Shown: positions 1 to 8,228 of the stretch, piece by piece
Layout of the letters: each line of letters begins with the position of its first letter
How positions within the stretch are numbered: the stretch's first letter is position 1
Assembly: GCF_019457905.1 (NCBI RefSeq)
Contig: NZ_JAHZSV010000001.1
Coordinates: 124,001-188,000 of the forward strand
Reading direction: 5' to 3'
From: Flagellimonas abyssi
Lineage (GTDB): Bacteria; Bacteroidota; Bacteroidia; Flavobacteriales; Flavobacteriaceae
Length of the DNA: 64,000 nucleotides
The notes under the pieces: generated by a model
Told to the model about the DNA's origin: nothing
The model's database searches: none
Seen by the model: only the letters and a program-made list of their open reading frames with translations
Program-made: the position numbers and the translations under genes

Positions 1-170
1 CACCTGACGGAGCGCACGATGTGGAAGTGGAATTCCAGTTTCAGGATGCTTTTGTTTGGAGAGCATTGGGCAGTCCACGGTCTTACGGATATCTGAGCAG
101 TCAAAAATGTTTTGAAGTCACCAATAATTTTATTCTTCAGATTACACTATCACCAATTAGCTGTAATTAA
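1..170 (+). CDS. C-terminal end of an unidentified protein (partial)
   Basis: An open frame (phase beginning at base 3) enters from the left edge and stops with TAA at 168-170, giving the last 55 residues of a protein. The segment starts PDGAHDVEVEFQFQDAF and ends LSPISCN. I recognise no domain. The following 240 bases carry dispersed palindromic repeats, as expected after a gene end. It could be a chance frame, but 55 codons without a stop running to the edge, with ordinary codon use, favour a real gene end. Confidence 0.45.
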   Translation, partial: PDGAHDVEVEFQFQDAFVWRALGSPRSYGYLSSQKCFEVTNNFILQITLSPISCN

Positions 171-230
171 ATAGTGCTGACAGTCGGCCGCTCAAGTGGG
201 GTTCAACCATTTGATGCCGGCTGTTTTTTA

Positions 231-248
231 TTCCCGCGAAGGCGGGAA
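231..248. repeat. Short GC-rich palindrome
   Basis: TTCCCGCGAAGGCGGGAA forms a hairpin with TTCCCGC/GCGGGAA-type arms, followed by a T-run at 263-269. It resembles short palindromes scattered between genes in flavobacteria. It may also help end transcription of the gene stopping at 170. Confidence 0.4.
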
Positions 249-269
249 TCCATGAGGCAGGTCTTTTTT

Positions 270-347
270 GTCATTTAGAACCGACAGGAGGGAGTGTGAG
301 AAGTCTAGATTTCTCAATCATCGTTTCGTTCTCCTTATCTAAATGAC
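270..347. repeat. Dispersed palindromic element, copy 1 (GTCA...TGAC)
   Basis: The 78-bp unit begins GTCATTTAGA and ends TCTAAATGAC, a perfect 10-bp terminal inverted repeat. Inside is GTGAGAA-TCT followed by AGATTTCTCAATC. The same skeleton recurs at 4962-5042, and a related unit of equal length lies at 8133-8210. It contains no coding sequence. It fits a REP/MITE-like intergenic repeat. Confidence 0.65.
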
Positions 348-413
348 CCTAACATTGCTTTTTCTCATTGAGCACCAGGTGCGGAATCCATTTTGGTTTT
401 GGAACTGTTCGTA

Positions 414-869
414 TTAGTTGTTGGTTGACATAAAACCATACTTATCCCAATTATTTGGAAATTCGTTGGTTATTTCAAGTTTGTTTGAAGTGATCGTAGG
501 TTTCACCCTTATTATTTTTACCGTGTCTGTTATAACAACTTTATGAGTACTCCGCATATTTACCACGTCAAGATGCCTGATATTAAAAACATGATTGCCA
601 TTTTCGAGTTTTACGATGACAAAGTCCTTGGCTTTTAATTGCCCTAGATTTTTATCATCTAGTACGATGTTGAGTCTAGCGGTGTTGTCACCCGTGTGAA
701 GAATATTTGCATCATTGTAAATCAAAACTTTTCCTTTGCCCAAGCTTTCCGAAGAAATATCCTCTTTCTCCATTCTCAATAGGGCGTGTTCACTGGAAAT
801 TGGCTTTAATGCGCAAGAAGATAAAATCAGCATCAGAGCAAATAAGATGATAGGTCGGGTTGGTTTCAT
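414..869 (-). CDS. Small lipoprotein, DUF2846-like
   Basis: This 151-residue protein has a lipoprotein signal with the lipobox LSSC near residues 16-19, so it is probably anchored in the outer membrane or facing the periplasm. The middle (LNIVLDDKNLGQLKAKDFV, then VKLENGNHVF) resembles the beta-rich DUF2846 type, in which a displayed value is described as a cost of gravity-like 'size' followed by a GxH segment. That resemblance is by eye only. It stands alone on the minus strand, about 55 bases downstream of the permease gene's end, and may be co-transcribed with it. No catalytic residues are visible. Confidence 0.7.
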   Translation of the reverse strand: MKPTRPIILFALMLILSSCALKPISSEHALLRMEKEDISSESLGKGKVLIYNDANILHTGDNTARLNIVLDDKNLGQLKAKDFVIVKLENGNHVFNIRHLDVVNMRSTHKVVITDTVKIIRVKPTITSNKLEITNEFPNNWDKYGFMSTNN

Positions 870-924
870 GAGGTTGAATTTTGTCTTTGGTTGATAAAGA
901 TAAGAAGATGGTTTCTTTCCGACA

Positions 925-2142
925 TTAAACGGTAAACTTCAAAACAATCCCAACGGCCAACCATACATAGCAAACCATCGCTATCCATTTCAATGTTTTT
1001 TCCATCAACGGACTTTTTGGCGCCATTTCCTTATGGTGTTTCACACTTTTCCATTTAAAGAAGCCAAAGTAGACCATCAATCCAGACAGCACCACAAAGG
1101 CCAAATTCAAGAAAAAAGTATAATCAATAGCAAAGTGTTGTTGATCCGTAATACTTTTATCCTTGCCTTGTGGAATCAAATTGAAAATATCAAAGCCATA
1201 GTGTAGTATCAGGGACGCGGCAATCAAGGACGTAAACAGTAGGAACAGGATAAAGAGCGACATTTTCCATCCGTAATATTTTGCATTGATACGCAATACA
1301 GGAAAAACGACCAAATCGCTAAAAATAAAGGCCATGACACCTGCAAAACTAACCCCTTTGCCATACAGCAGCGCGGCGAGCGGGATATTTCCCATGGACC
1401 CGATAAACGTTAAAAACGCAGCAACGGGACCAACGATTACATGTTCCAATAGTGTGAAAAAACCAAAGGATTGTTGACCCTGGCCTGTATTGATAAAAAG
1501 TGTTTGAAAAAAGGAATCGGGAACAAAAGCGGCAACAATTCCTGCGATGGTGAAACCTACGGTGACATCTTTCCAGACCATTTTCCACTCCATGCCATAT
1601 TGTTTGCCCACTTTGGCCCAATTTTCATGTGATTTGATTTTTTCAGACAAGGATTTTTTATCCGCATGGTCTTCACTGGATTCATCGAGTCGTTTTCGCG
1701 CGTTCTCGATCATTTTTTTTGGATTGATGATGCGTATCAGGAGCCAACTGCACAAGATCAACAATATCCCGCCGACATATTCACCGACTACGAACTGCCA
1801 CCCCAAAAAGATGGATATGATAATTCCCAGTTCGATGACCAAATTGGTGGATGCCAGTAAAAACGCAATGGAAGAAACAAAGCTTGCTCCCTTTTTAAAC
1901 AATGATTTGGAGGTGGCGAGCGCAGAAAAACTACAAGAACTGCTGATAAACCCAAAAAAGGTTCCCAGCAGTACGCTTTTCCTTCCTTTGTCGCCCATCA
2001 TGTTCTGCATTCTTTTTTCTGTGACAAAGACTTGGATCATGGAGCTTATTAAATAACCCAATGCAAATGCCCATAATGCCATCCAAAAAAAGCCTAAAGA
2101 AGTGTAAGCTGCTTCGCCCCATTCATTCAAAAACTGATTCAT
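925..2142 (-). CDS. YraQ/ArsP-type permease (DUF318 family)
   Basis: This 405-residue integral membrane protein has about eight to ten hydrophobic segments. It shows the family's duplicated layout: a first half with SSSCSFSALATSKSLFKKG (Cys70) and a second half with a related GSMGNIPLAALLYGKGVSF segment, joined by a charged cytoplasmic loop (about residues 148-190). ArsP/YraQ permeases export substrates such as organoarsenicals, and the conserved Cys is thought to take part in binding. The substrate here is unknown, and no ars genes or ArsR regulator lie nearby. The ATG at 2142 gives full length. A terminator-like hairpin belonging to the next gene lies upstream. Confidence 0.85.
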   Translation of the reverse strand: MNQFLNEWGEAAYTSLGFFWMALWAFALGYLISSMIQVFVTEKRMQNMMGDKGRKSVLLGTFFGFISSSCSFSALATSKSLFKKGASFVSSIAFLLASTNLVIELGIIISIFLGWQFVVGEYVGGILLILCSWLLIRIINPKKMIENARKRLDESSEDHADKKSLSEKIKSHENWAKVGKQYGMEWKMVWKDVTVGFTIAGIVAAFVPDSFFQTLFINTGQGQQSFGFFTLLEHVIVGPVAAFLTFIGSMGNIPLAALLYGKGVSFAGVMAFIFSDLVVFPVLRINAKYYGWKMSLFILFLLFTSLIAASLILHYGFDIFNLIPQGKDKSITDQQHFAIDYTFFLNLAFVVLSGLMVYFGFFKWKSVKHHKEMAPKSPLMEKTLKWIAMVCYVWLAVGIVLKFTV

Positions 2143-2267
2143 GTAACAAGCTATTTGATGTTTTAACTATAAAAAGTGAGCTCCTATAAGTTCAGGGATT
2201 TTTGGGCCAATTCAAAATAATCTATTATTCAACTTTCTGGATGACTTGACCTTTGGGGTGATAAACT

Positions 2268-2296
2268 AAAAAAGGCCGCGTGTTGGCGGCCTTTTT
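2268..2296 (-). terminator. Rho-independent terminator of the Gfo/Idh/MocA gene
   Basis: On the minus strand a GGCCGC/GCGGCC stem with a six-base loop is followed by a run of T. It lies 19 bases after the stop of the oxidoreductase gene. The A-run on the other side could allow some two-way function. Confidence 0.8.
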
Positions 2297-2314
2297 GCTA
2301 ATTGTGTATTTGGT

Positions 2315-3781
2315 TTATACATCTAGCATTTCCCAGCCTTCACGGTAGGTACGGGTAACAAACTGGTTGGCATCATCAAAATTGGTGATTTCCATGTTGT
2401 CGCCGTCCCAAAGCAATTTTTTACGGCCATAAAATTCCATATTGCCCTCGGCATTTTCCTTGCGCAACATATAACTGCGTATCGCCAAGTTGCCCATGAG
2501 TACGGTTTCCGTCATAGGTCCGGCATAGTCAAAGGAAGACGTAAGGTCTAGGTGTTCGGTACTTCCGAACCCGGCTTTACAGGCATCCACCCATTTACGT
2601 TGGTGACCGTATTCAGGCTCTGGCATTTCCTCTACCTCTGGTCCAAATTCGGTAACACCATTGCTCATGTACAATTTTGGAGTCAGTGGCGAACTATCGT
2701 TGATGTTCGTAGAAATTACCCCATGCTCTCCATGGATCAACACCCCGTTTTGACTTCCTGGCCCTCCGATATCGCTATCCGCAGGTATAATCTCTGGGTG
2801 CGAAGGTCGAATTCCGCCATCGCTCCAAGTCATGGTCAACGGAGCCCCGGTCTTGTCGGTAGCTTCGTAGTTCAGTGTAATAAATGATGATGGTGGACAA
2901 CCTTCTGGATGGTAATCAGGGTTCCACATTTGGGAGAATACGGTTCCTACGCTACATTCGGCCGCTGTTGGATATTTAAGTTTCAGGGTTCGGTAAGGAA
3001 TGTCGATCAAGTGGCATCCTACATCGCCCAAAGCCCCTGTTCCGTAGTCCCACCAACCTCTCCAGTTGAACGGATGCAGGTTTGGCGTATACGGTTTCAT
3101 GGGTGCTGGGCCTAACCATAGGTCCCAGTTCAAATCGTTCGGTTTGCTGGAGGGGTCCGGTTCTGGCATGGCATTACCTTGTGGCCAAACAGGACGGTTG
3201 GTCCAAATTTCAACTTTTGTGATTCTGCCCAGTGCTCCGGAATCCACCCATTTTTGCACCATGCCCAATAACGGGTTGGACGCTCCTTGGTTCCCCATTT
3301 GGGTCACTATTTTTTTATCACGGGCCATTTGGGTGAGCATACGTGCCTCGCGGATGTTGTGCGTCATCGGTTTTTGTACATACACGTGCTTGCCGCGCTG
3401 CATGGCATAAGCTGCAGCCGGACCGTGAACGTGGTCGGGCGTACTGATGGTAACCGCATCGATATCCTTCATGGTATCGAGCATTTCACGATAATCGCTA
3501 AAGAGCTTTGCCTTGGGAAAACGCTCTACCGACCTCTTGGCCGATCCGGAAAAATCGACATCACAAAGGGCCACTACATTTTCACGCCCATTTACGGAGG
3601 CGTTGGCAATATCGCTGGCTCCTTTGCCACCTGCACCAATGGCAGCGATGTTCAAACGGTCGCTGGGGGCCAAAAAGCCCGGACCGCCCAGCACATGCCG
3701 GGGCACAATAAAAATGCTGGACGCCAGCGCGGTGTTTTTCACAAAATTTCTTCTGCTTTGGGAATTGGTTGTTTTTTTCAT
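2315..3781 (-). CDS. Tat-exported Gfo/Idh/MocA family oxidoreductase
   Basis: This 488-residue protein begins with a twin-arginine signal (Arg10-Arg11, RRNFVKNTALASS), so it is expected to be exported folded with its cofactor. A Rossmann NAD(P) motif GAGGKG lies at about 49-54, and YVQKPMTHN matches the family's EKP-type catalytic/cofactor motif. The long C-terminal alpha/beta domain has the WDYGTGALGDVGCHLID signature of the large Bacteroidota subfamily. Members of that subfamily often act on sugars or on glycosidic bonds through a transient oxidation. The gene is monocistronic with its own terminator. The substrate cannot be inferred from context. Confidence 0.9.
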   Translation of the reverse strand: MKKTTNSQSRRNFVKNTALASSIFIVPRHVLGGPGFLAPSDRLNIAAIGAGGKGASDIANASVNGRENVVALCDVDFSGSAKRSVERFPKAKLFSDYREMLDTMKDIDAVTISTPDHVHGPAAAYAMQRGKHVYVQKPMTHNIREARMLTQMARDKKIVTQMGNQGASNPLLGMVQKWVDSGALGRITKVEIWTNRPVWPQGNAMPEPDPSSKPNDLNWDLWLGPAPMKPYTPNLHPFNWRGWWDYGTGALGDVGCHLIDIPYRTLKLKYPTAAECSVGTVFSQMWNPDYHPEGCPPSSFITLNYEATDKTGAPLTMTWSDGGIRPSHPEIIPADSDIGGPGSQNGVLIHGEHGVISTNINDSSPLTPKLYMSNGVTEFGPEVEEMPEPEYGHQRKWVDACKAGFGSTEHLDLTSSFDYAGPMTETVLMGNLAIRSYMLRKENAEGNMEFYGRKKLLWDGDNMEITNFDDANQFVTRTYREGWEMLDV

Positions 3782-4023
3782 TTTTTCGTTATACGATGTT
3801 TAGTTTCTAATTGCTAAACAAGATAGGAAAAAATGAACTGAACGCTCGGAGGGATTTTGTGATATGTGTAAAATGGGGATGGCGTTATTGGCCGTGATTA
3901 ACAAAAGTGTGCGGAATTTAGCACGTGGAGTGGTCAACTTGTTGTTTTGTTGTTCGGAGTTATAAATTATTATTTTCCTCTGAAAATCGCATATTGGCTC
4001 CCTTAAGCACTGTTAGCTGTAGT

Positions 4024-4818
4024 TTATGCTTCTAAATCTTTCATTTGACTTGCAAAAAATATTTTCTCAATATCTTCAAGGTTAGGAAGATTTTGTCCTT
4101 CATTCAAGAATCCAAAAATTACATTGCAATATAAATTCAAATATTTTCCAAAATTATGTTCTGAATAATTACAAGAATACATCAATATTGAATTGGCTAT
4201 TAATATTGAATTTTTCAAGATATTTAATTTTCTAAATTCTGGTGTTGGATTTTTGCTTACTAACCTTAACGCATCCCAATAACCTTCATCTGCTCTTGGA
4301 TGAATAAAGGAAGAGCCCAAATCATATCCCAACTTATATAAGAATGTTAAATTTAATTCTTTAGCGAAATCTTCTAATTTTGGTTCAACCCAATCAATTT
4401 TTTCCAATTTTAGTTTTTGATATTTTTTTACTTGTTCAGGGCTATCTTTTAGATATTTCTTCGTGGTAGAATCATTGAATTCTGAATTACTTCTAGCGTT
4501 ATTTCTAGACTCGTATGTCTTGATATATGACCAATCTTTAAATTCTTGATATTTGTCCTTCTTTTCTAAATATTCTAAATAAAAATATCTTTCAATCAAC
4601 ATTCTATATAATGCCATTGCTTCGCCTTCTTGATTTGCGGAGATAAGTATTGAAATACTATTTAATAAAGAATTAGACTTTGCTATAAAATTTCTTCTAA
4701 TATTTTCCTTAGTTCCAGATGTATTATTTTCAAAAACTAGAATTACAAATTTTGTCAGTTTGATAAAGGAAACGACAATTTTATCTAATTCTTCTTTTTG
4801 AAATTTGTCTTTTGTCAT
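4024..4818 (-). CDS. DUF5677-like protein in AT-rich DNA
   Basis: This 264-residue, Lys/Asn/Ile-rich, mainly helical protein has no signal peptide. The segment ALYRMLIERYFYLEYLEK followed later by LGSSFIHPRADEGYWDAL resembles DUF5677 proteins, which are helical and of unknown role. Its base composition is clearly more AT-rich than the flanking oxidoreductase and mutS2 genes. It stands alone between two intergenic stretches, the second holding a palindromic repeat at 4962-5042. This suggests recent acquisition. DUF5677-type genes are often found as single cargo genes in variable regions, but a defence role here would be speculation. Confidence 0.6.
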   Translation of the reverse strand: MTKDKFQKEELDKIVVSFIKLTKFVILVFENNTSGTKENIRRNFIAKSNSLLNSISILISANQEGEAMALYRMLIERYFYLEYLEKKDKYQEFKDWSYIKTYESRNNARSNSEFNDSTTKKYLKDSPEQVKKYQKLKLEKIDWVEPKLEDFAKELNLTFLYKLGYDLGSSFIHPRADEGYWDALRLVSKNPTPEFRKLNILKNSILIANSILMYSCNYSEHNFGKYLNLYCNVIFGFLNEGQNLPNLEDIEKIFFASQMKDLEA

Positions 4819-4961
4819 AAATCAACGCTAATGTTATAAAGATGCTTCGTTTCAATGATTTATATCAACCGATAACGAAGTTCGCTGAAAAAACCCTGAC
4901 AAACAATAGGTTAAGTGGTTGACTTATGAGGAGTTGTCAACACTAAAAATGATGGCAGCGT

Positions 4962-5042
4962 GTCATTTCGAACGAATGTGAGAAATCTGAAGATTGCAAA
5001 GAGATTTCTCAATCGTCGGTGCCCTCCTTATTTCGAAATGAC
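4962..5042. repeat. Dispersed palindromic element, copy 2 (GTCA...TGAC)
   Basis: The 81-bp unit begins GTCATTTCGA and ends TTTCGAAATGAC, with inverted ends. Internally GTGAGAAATCT and AGATTTCTCAATCGTCG match the copy at 270-347. It sits directly after the mutS2 stop codon. Confidence 0.7.
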
Positions 5043-5049
5043 AATCGGA

Positions 5050-7221
5050 TTACTTTTTTGCCTCCACCAATTCCAACTGGTCCACACTCACATTGGTGGT
5101 GAACATCCCGTAGTTGACCACCGCTTTGCCTTTTTCCAGCGTATCGATGCTGCCCACGGCCTTACCATCCATCAAACGGACACGGTCACCAATCTTAAAA
5201 ACAGGCCTGGGTTTGTTCTTTTCGGCCTGGATTTCCTTTTTCTTTTGGATTTTTTTCTCGACCCGTACCTTCTTGATTTTCTGCTCCAGCTCTTGGGCCA
5301 CTTGTTTCTTTTCTTCCTGTTTGGCCTTGGCCTTTTTGGCGGTGGTCTTTTTGCGCTTGCTGTTCTCGGTTTCCACAATACGGAGCATCTCGGAGATCAA
5401 AGGACGCTTTTTCTTGTCCATGAAGTATTTTTCCGCAGCGGTATTCACCTTGTTGCCCAATTGAATCATACGCTGGTTGTGGTCGTACATCTCTTGGTAG
5501 CTCTCCAGTTTGGATTTGATCTTGGAATTCAGTTGTTCCAAACGTTCATTTTCCTCACGGGCCTTATTTTCTTCTTCTTTAAGTTTGGAGCCGGTCTCCA
5601 CCATTTTGCTGCGCTCTTTTTGCAGCTTGGCAATCGTGGCGTCAAAACGGACCTTTCCACGTTCAATCTTTTTCTTGGCCTTATTGATCAAGGAGTAGGG
5701 GATGCCGTTCTTTTGGGCGACCTCAAACGTAAAGGAACTTCCCGCTTCCCCCAAAACCAATTGAAAGGTAGGTTCCAGCGTTTTGGAATTGAACAGCATG
5801 TTCGCGTTGGTGGCATGTGGCAATTCGTTGGCCAGCGCCTTTAAATTGGCATAGTGCGTTGTGATGACTCCATAAGCCTCACGCTCGTAGAACACTTCCA
5901 AGAAAGCTTCGGCCAGGGCGCCGCCCAATTCGGGGTCACTTCCCGTTCCAAACTCATCAATTAAGAACAATGTTTTGTCGTTGCACTTTTTAAGGAAGTG
6001 GTTCATGTTCTTTAACCGATAACTATACGTACTTAAATGATTTTCAATGGATTGATTGTCCCCAATATCCGTCAAAATCTTATCAAAAAAGCAAACGGAA
6101 CTACGCTCGTGCACGGGAATCAACAAACCACTTTGAAGCATCACTTGAAGCAGTCCAATTGTTTTTAGGGTAATACTTTTACCCCCTGCATTGGGTCCCG
6201 AAATCACAATTATCCGGTTTTCCTTATGCAGTTTTATGGTCTGTGGCCACGTCTTTTCGTTCTTTCGCTTGTTGGATAAATAGAGCAGGGGGTGAAAGGC
6301 ATCTCGGAGAAACATCTCACGCTCATCATTGATTTCTGGCAATATGCCGTTCATATCGTTGGCATAGCGTGCTTTTGCTGCCGTAATATCGGTTTCTGAA
6401 AGATAGGATTGATAGTCTTTTAGCAATTCCAGGTAAGGGCGGATTTTGTCCGTCAACTTGTTTAGGATACGTTGTACCTCTTCTTTCTCGTCAAATTCCA
6501 GATTGCTCAACTCCCTGGTGTAGGCCAGCGTAGCTTCTGGCACAATGTATACGATACTTCCAGTCTTGGAAGTGCCCATCACGGTACCCTTCACTTTCTT
6601 ACGATGCATGGCCTTAACGGCCAAAACCCGACGGTTTTCAACCACGGATTCGCGGATTTCATCCAAAAAATCGGACGATTGATAACGCCCCAATGCAGCA
6701 CTAAAGCTCTGGTTTATCTTGCTGCGCACCTCATTGATTTGACTCCTGATGTACCGAAGTTCATCCGACGCGGAATCCTTGATTTCCCCAAACTTATCGA
6801 TAACATCATCAATGGCATCGGGAATTTCAGGATGTAGCTCCAAAGCATCCACTTTATTAAAAAGTAAGGGATAATACTCCTTAAACTTTTTGAAGAATTT
6901 ATGGTGAATGGCAACAGTCTTACAAATGCCGCCAATTTTGCGAAAACCGCTAATTTCCAAAGTGCTGTTGTCAATTTTGAGCAGTCCCAGTTCACTATTG
7001 ATGTGGTCGAAACCGTGATTGGGAATACGGTTATCGTTGGAAAACGAAGCCAAATATTCCGAAGTCTGTCCCAAAACATCCATCAACTCATCTTTGTGGC
7101 GGTATGGTTCAATGGACAATGCCTTTTCCTTTCCCAGCTCCGTATTGCATCGAGCAGCAATCTGCGTCAATACGGTTGGAAACTCTAGGTCTTGAAGTGT
7201 TTTGGGGTGAATGTTTCGCAT
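5050..7221 (-). CDS. mutS2: MutS2-family ATPase lacking the Smr domain
   Basis: The start is placed at the ATG at 7221 (MRNIHPKTLQDLEF), which gives 723 residues; an 18-residue upstream extension is not family-like. The core and lever region occupies about residues 1-300. The ABC ATPase domain has a Walker A SGPNAGGKS at 341-349, with FLIDEFGTGSDP as Walker B/D-loop and ITTHYANLK as the switch. A long coiled coil follows, rich in Lys and Glu, and a KOW-like end (FKIGDRVRLMDG). MutS2 acts on branched DNA or stalled ribosomes rather than mismatches. The C-terminal Smr nuclease domain seen in Bacillus and Helicobacter is absent, as is usual in this phylum. Confidence 0.93.
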   Translation of the reverse strand: MRNIHPKTLQDLEFPTVLTQIAARCNTELGKEKALSIEPYRHKDELMDVLGQTSEYLASFSNDNRIPNHGFDHINSELGLLKIDNSTLEISGFRKIGGICKTVAIHHKFFKKFKEYYPLLFNKVDALELHPEIPDAIDDVIDKFGEIKDSASDELRYIRSQINEVRSKINQSFSAALGRYQSSDFLDEIRESVVENRRVLAVKAMHRKKVKGTVMGTSKTGSIVYIVPEATLAYTRELSNLEFDEKEEVQRILNKLTDKIRPYLELLKDYQSYLSETDITAAKARYANDMNGILPEINDEREMFLRDAFHPLLYLSNKRKNEKTWPQTIKLHKENRIIVISGPNAGGKSITLKTIGLLQVMLQSGLLIPVHERSSVCFFDKILTDIGDNQSIENHLSTYSYRLKNMNHFLKKCNDKTLFLIDEFGTGSDPELGGALAEAFLEVFYEREAYGVITTHYANLKALANELPHATNANMLFNSKTLEPTFQLVLGEAGSSFTFEVAQKNGIPYSLINKAKKKIERGKVRFDATIAKLQKERSKMVETGSKLKEEENKAREENERLEQLNSKIKSKLESYQEMYDHNQRMIQLGNKVNTAAEKYFMDKKKRPLISEMLRIVETENSKRKKTTAKKAKAKQEEKKQVAQELEQKIKKVRVEKKIQKKKEIQAEKNKPRPVFKIGDRVRLMDGKAVGSIDTLEKGKAVVNYGMFTTNVSVDQLELVEAKK

Positions 7222-7278
7222 CTTTCTCAAATAGCAAGGCAAATATAGGATTTTGAAGTGTCTTTTGAGTGCCACCCG

Positions 7279-7311
7279 TTTAGTAAAAACACTCCACTTT
7301 GTTTACTTTTG
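7279..7311 (+). promoter_or_regulatory. Candidate Bacteroidota promoter for the small peptide-ung unit
   Basis: TACTTTTG at 7304-7311 matches the Bacteroidota -7 consensus TAnnTTTG exactly. TTTA at 7279-7282, 21 bases upstream, is one change from the -33 TTTG. It lies between divergent mutS2 and the 34-residue peptide gene, 36 bases before the latter's ATG. Confidence 0.4.
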
Positions 7312-7347
7312 ATTCATGTTTGATGAATACCATACAATTGAGTTAAA

Positions 7348-7452
7348 ATGAGGAACGACAATACCATAATCTACATAATCGCAGGGATTGTTCTGCTTCA
7401 TTTTATTGTGGGCATCGGGTATTTAATCTACAAACTGACCAAAAAGAAGTAA
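7348..7452 (+). CDS. 34-residue single-pass membrane peptide
   Basis: A short frame ATG...TAA encodes a peptide beginning MRNDNTIIYIIAGIVLLHF and ending IYKLTKKK. It has one hydrophobic segment (about residues 7-28) flanked by a short N-terminus and a basic tail, which suggests an inner-membrane peptide with its C-terminus in the cytoplasm. Only nine bases separate it from the ung start, and a good promoter match lies upstream, so the two are probably one transcript. Its function is unknown. Small proteins of this shape are common and often missed by gene callers. Confidence 0.55.
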   Translation: MRNDNTIIYIIAGIVLLHFIVGIGYLIYKLTKKK

Positions 7453-7461
7453 AATCGACGC

Positions 7462-8127
7462 ATGGAAGTAACCATTGAGCCAAGCTGGAAAGCACAGTTG
7501 AACAATGAATTTGAAAAACCCTATTTCCAACAATTGGCCGCTTTTGTGAAGCAGGAATATCAACAGCATACCTGTTACCCCAAAGGAGCGGATATTTTTT
7601 CGGCGTTTGACCATTGCCCTTTTCAAGAGACCAAAGTGGTGATTATTGGACAAGACCCTTATCACGGCCCGAATCAGGCCAACGGATTGTGCTTTTCCGT
7701 AAAAGATGGGATTCCACACCCACCATCCTTGGTCAATATTTTTAAGGAAATTAAAACGGATGTTGAAAGGCCTTATCCTAAAAGCGGTAATCTTGAGCGT
7801 TGGGCCGACCAAGGTGTACTCTTGTTGAACGCGACGCTGACGGTTCGTGCGCATCAGGCGGGAAGCCATCAGAAAAAAGGGTGGGAGCAGTTTACCGATG
7901 CGGTAATCCAAACAGTATCCAACGAATTGGAAGGTGTGGTTTTTCTGCTTTGGGGCGGATTCGCGAAGAAGAAATCATCTTTGATCGATAAAACCAAGCA
8001 CCATATTCTTACTTCTGGGCATCCTTCACCCTTGAGTGCCAATAGAGGTCTGTGGTTTGGCAATCAGCACTTTAGTAAAACAAATGATTTATTGAACCGT
8101 ATGGGCAAAGAGCCTATTGATTGGTAA
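7462..8127 (+). CDS. ung: Uracil-DNA glycosylase (family 1)
   Basis: This 221-residue cytoplasmic enzyme removes uracil from DNA as the first step of base excision repair. The water-activating motif GQDPYHGP is at 63-70, with the catalytic Asp at 65. The minor-groove loop HPSPLS starts at His187. LWGGFAKKK and FSKTNDLL match the uracil-binding and C-terminal parts of the family. Length is typical (about 220-230). It follows the small membrane peptide by nine bases. No partner repair gene other than divergent mutS2 is adjacent. Confidence 0.97.
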   Translation: MEVTIEPSWKAQLNNEFEKPYFQQLAAFVKQEYQQHTCYPKGADIFSAFDHCPFQETKVVIIGQDPYHGPNQANGLCFSVKDGIPHPPSLVNIFKEIKTDVERPYPKSGNLERWADQGVLLLNATLTVRAHQAGSHQKKGWEQFTDAVIQTVSNELEGVVFLLWGGFAKKKSSLIDKTKHHILTSGHPSPLSANRGLWFGNQHFSKTNDLLNRMGKEPIDW

Positions 8128-8132
8128 AATGT

Positions 8133-8210
8133 GTCACCTCGAGCGCAGTCGAGAGGTGTTTTGGTGAAATAATAACTGAGTTGATTGGTCTCGATTGCGC
8201 TCGACCTGAC
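8133..8210. repeat. Dispersed palindromic element, copy 3 (GTCA...TGAC)
   Basis: This 78-bp unit has ends GTCA and TGAC and about 22-bp terminal inverted repeats with roughly three mismatches (arms centred on TCGAGCGCAGTCGAGA and TCTCGATTGCGCTCGA). It fills the gap between the convergent ung and solute-binding genes. The size and end bases match copies 1 and 2, but the arm sequence differs. Confidence 0.65.
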
Positions 8211-8228
8211 ATCTTTCTTTTTGAAAAG

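Noticed and set aside
4000..4860. Integron-like attC sites around the DUF5677-like gene
   Set aside because: Short GCTAAC-like strings do not pair as the R and L boxes of attC, and there is no integrase.
4960..5844. 294-codon plus-strand frame opposite mutS2
   Set aside because: Leu/Phe-rich product antisense to the Lys/Glu-rich coiled coil of MutS2; the minus-strand reading has clear motifs.
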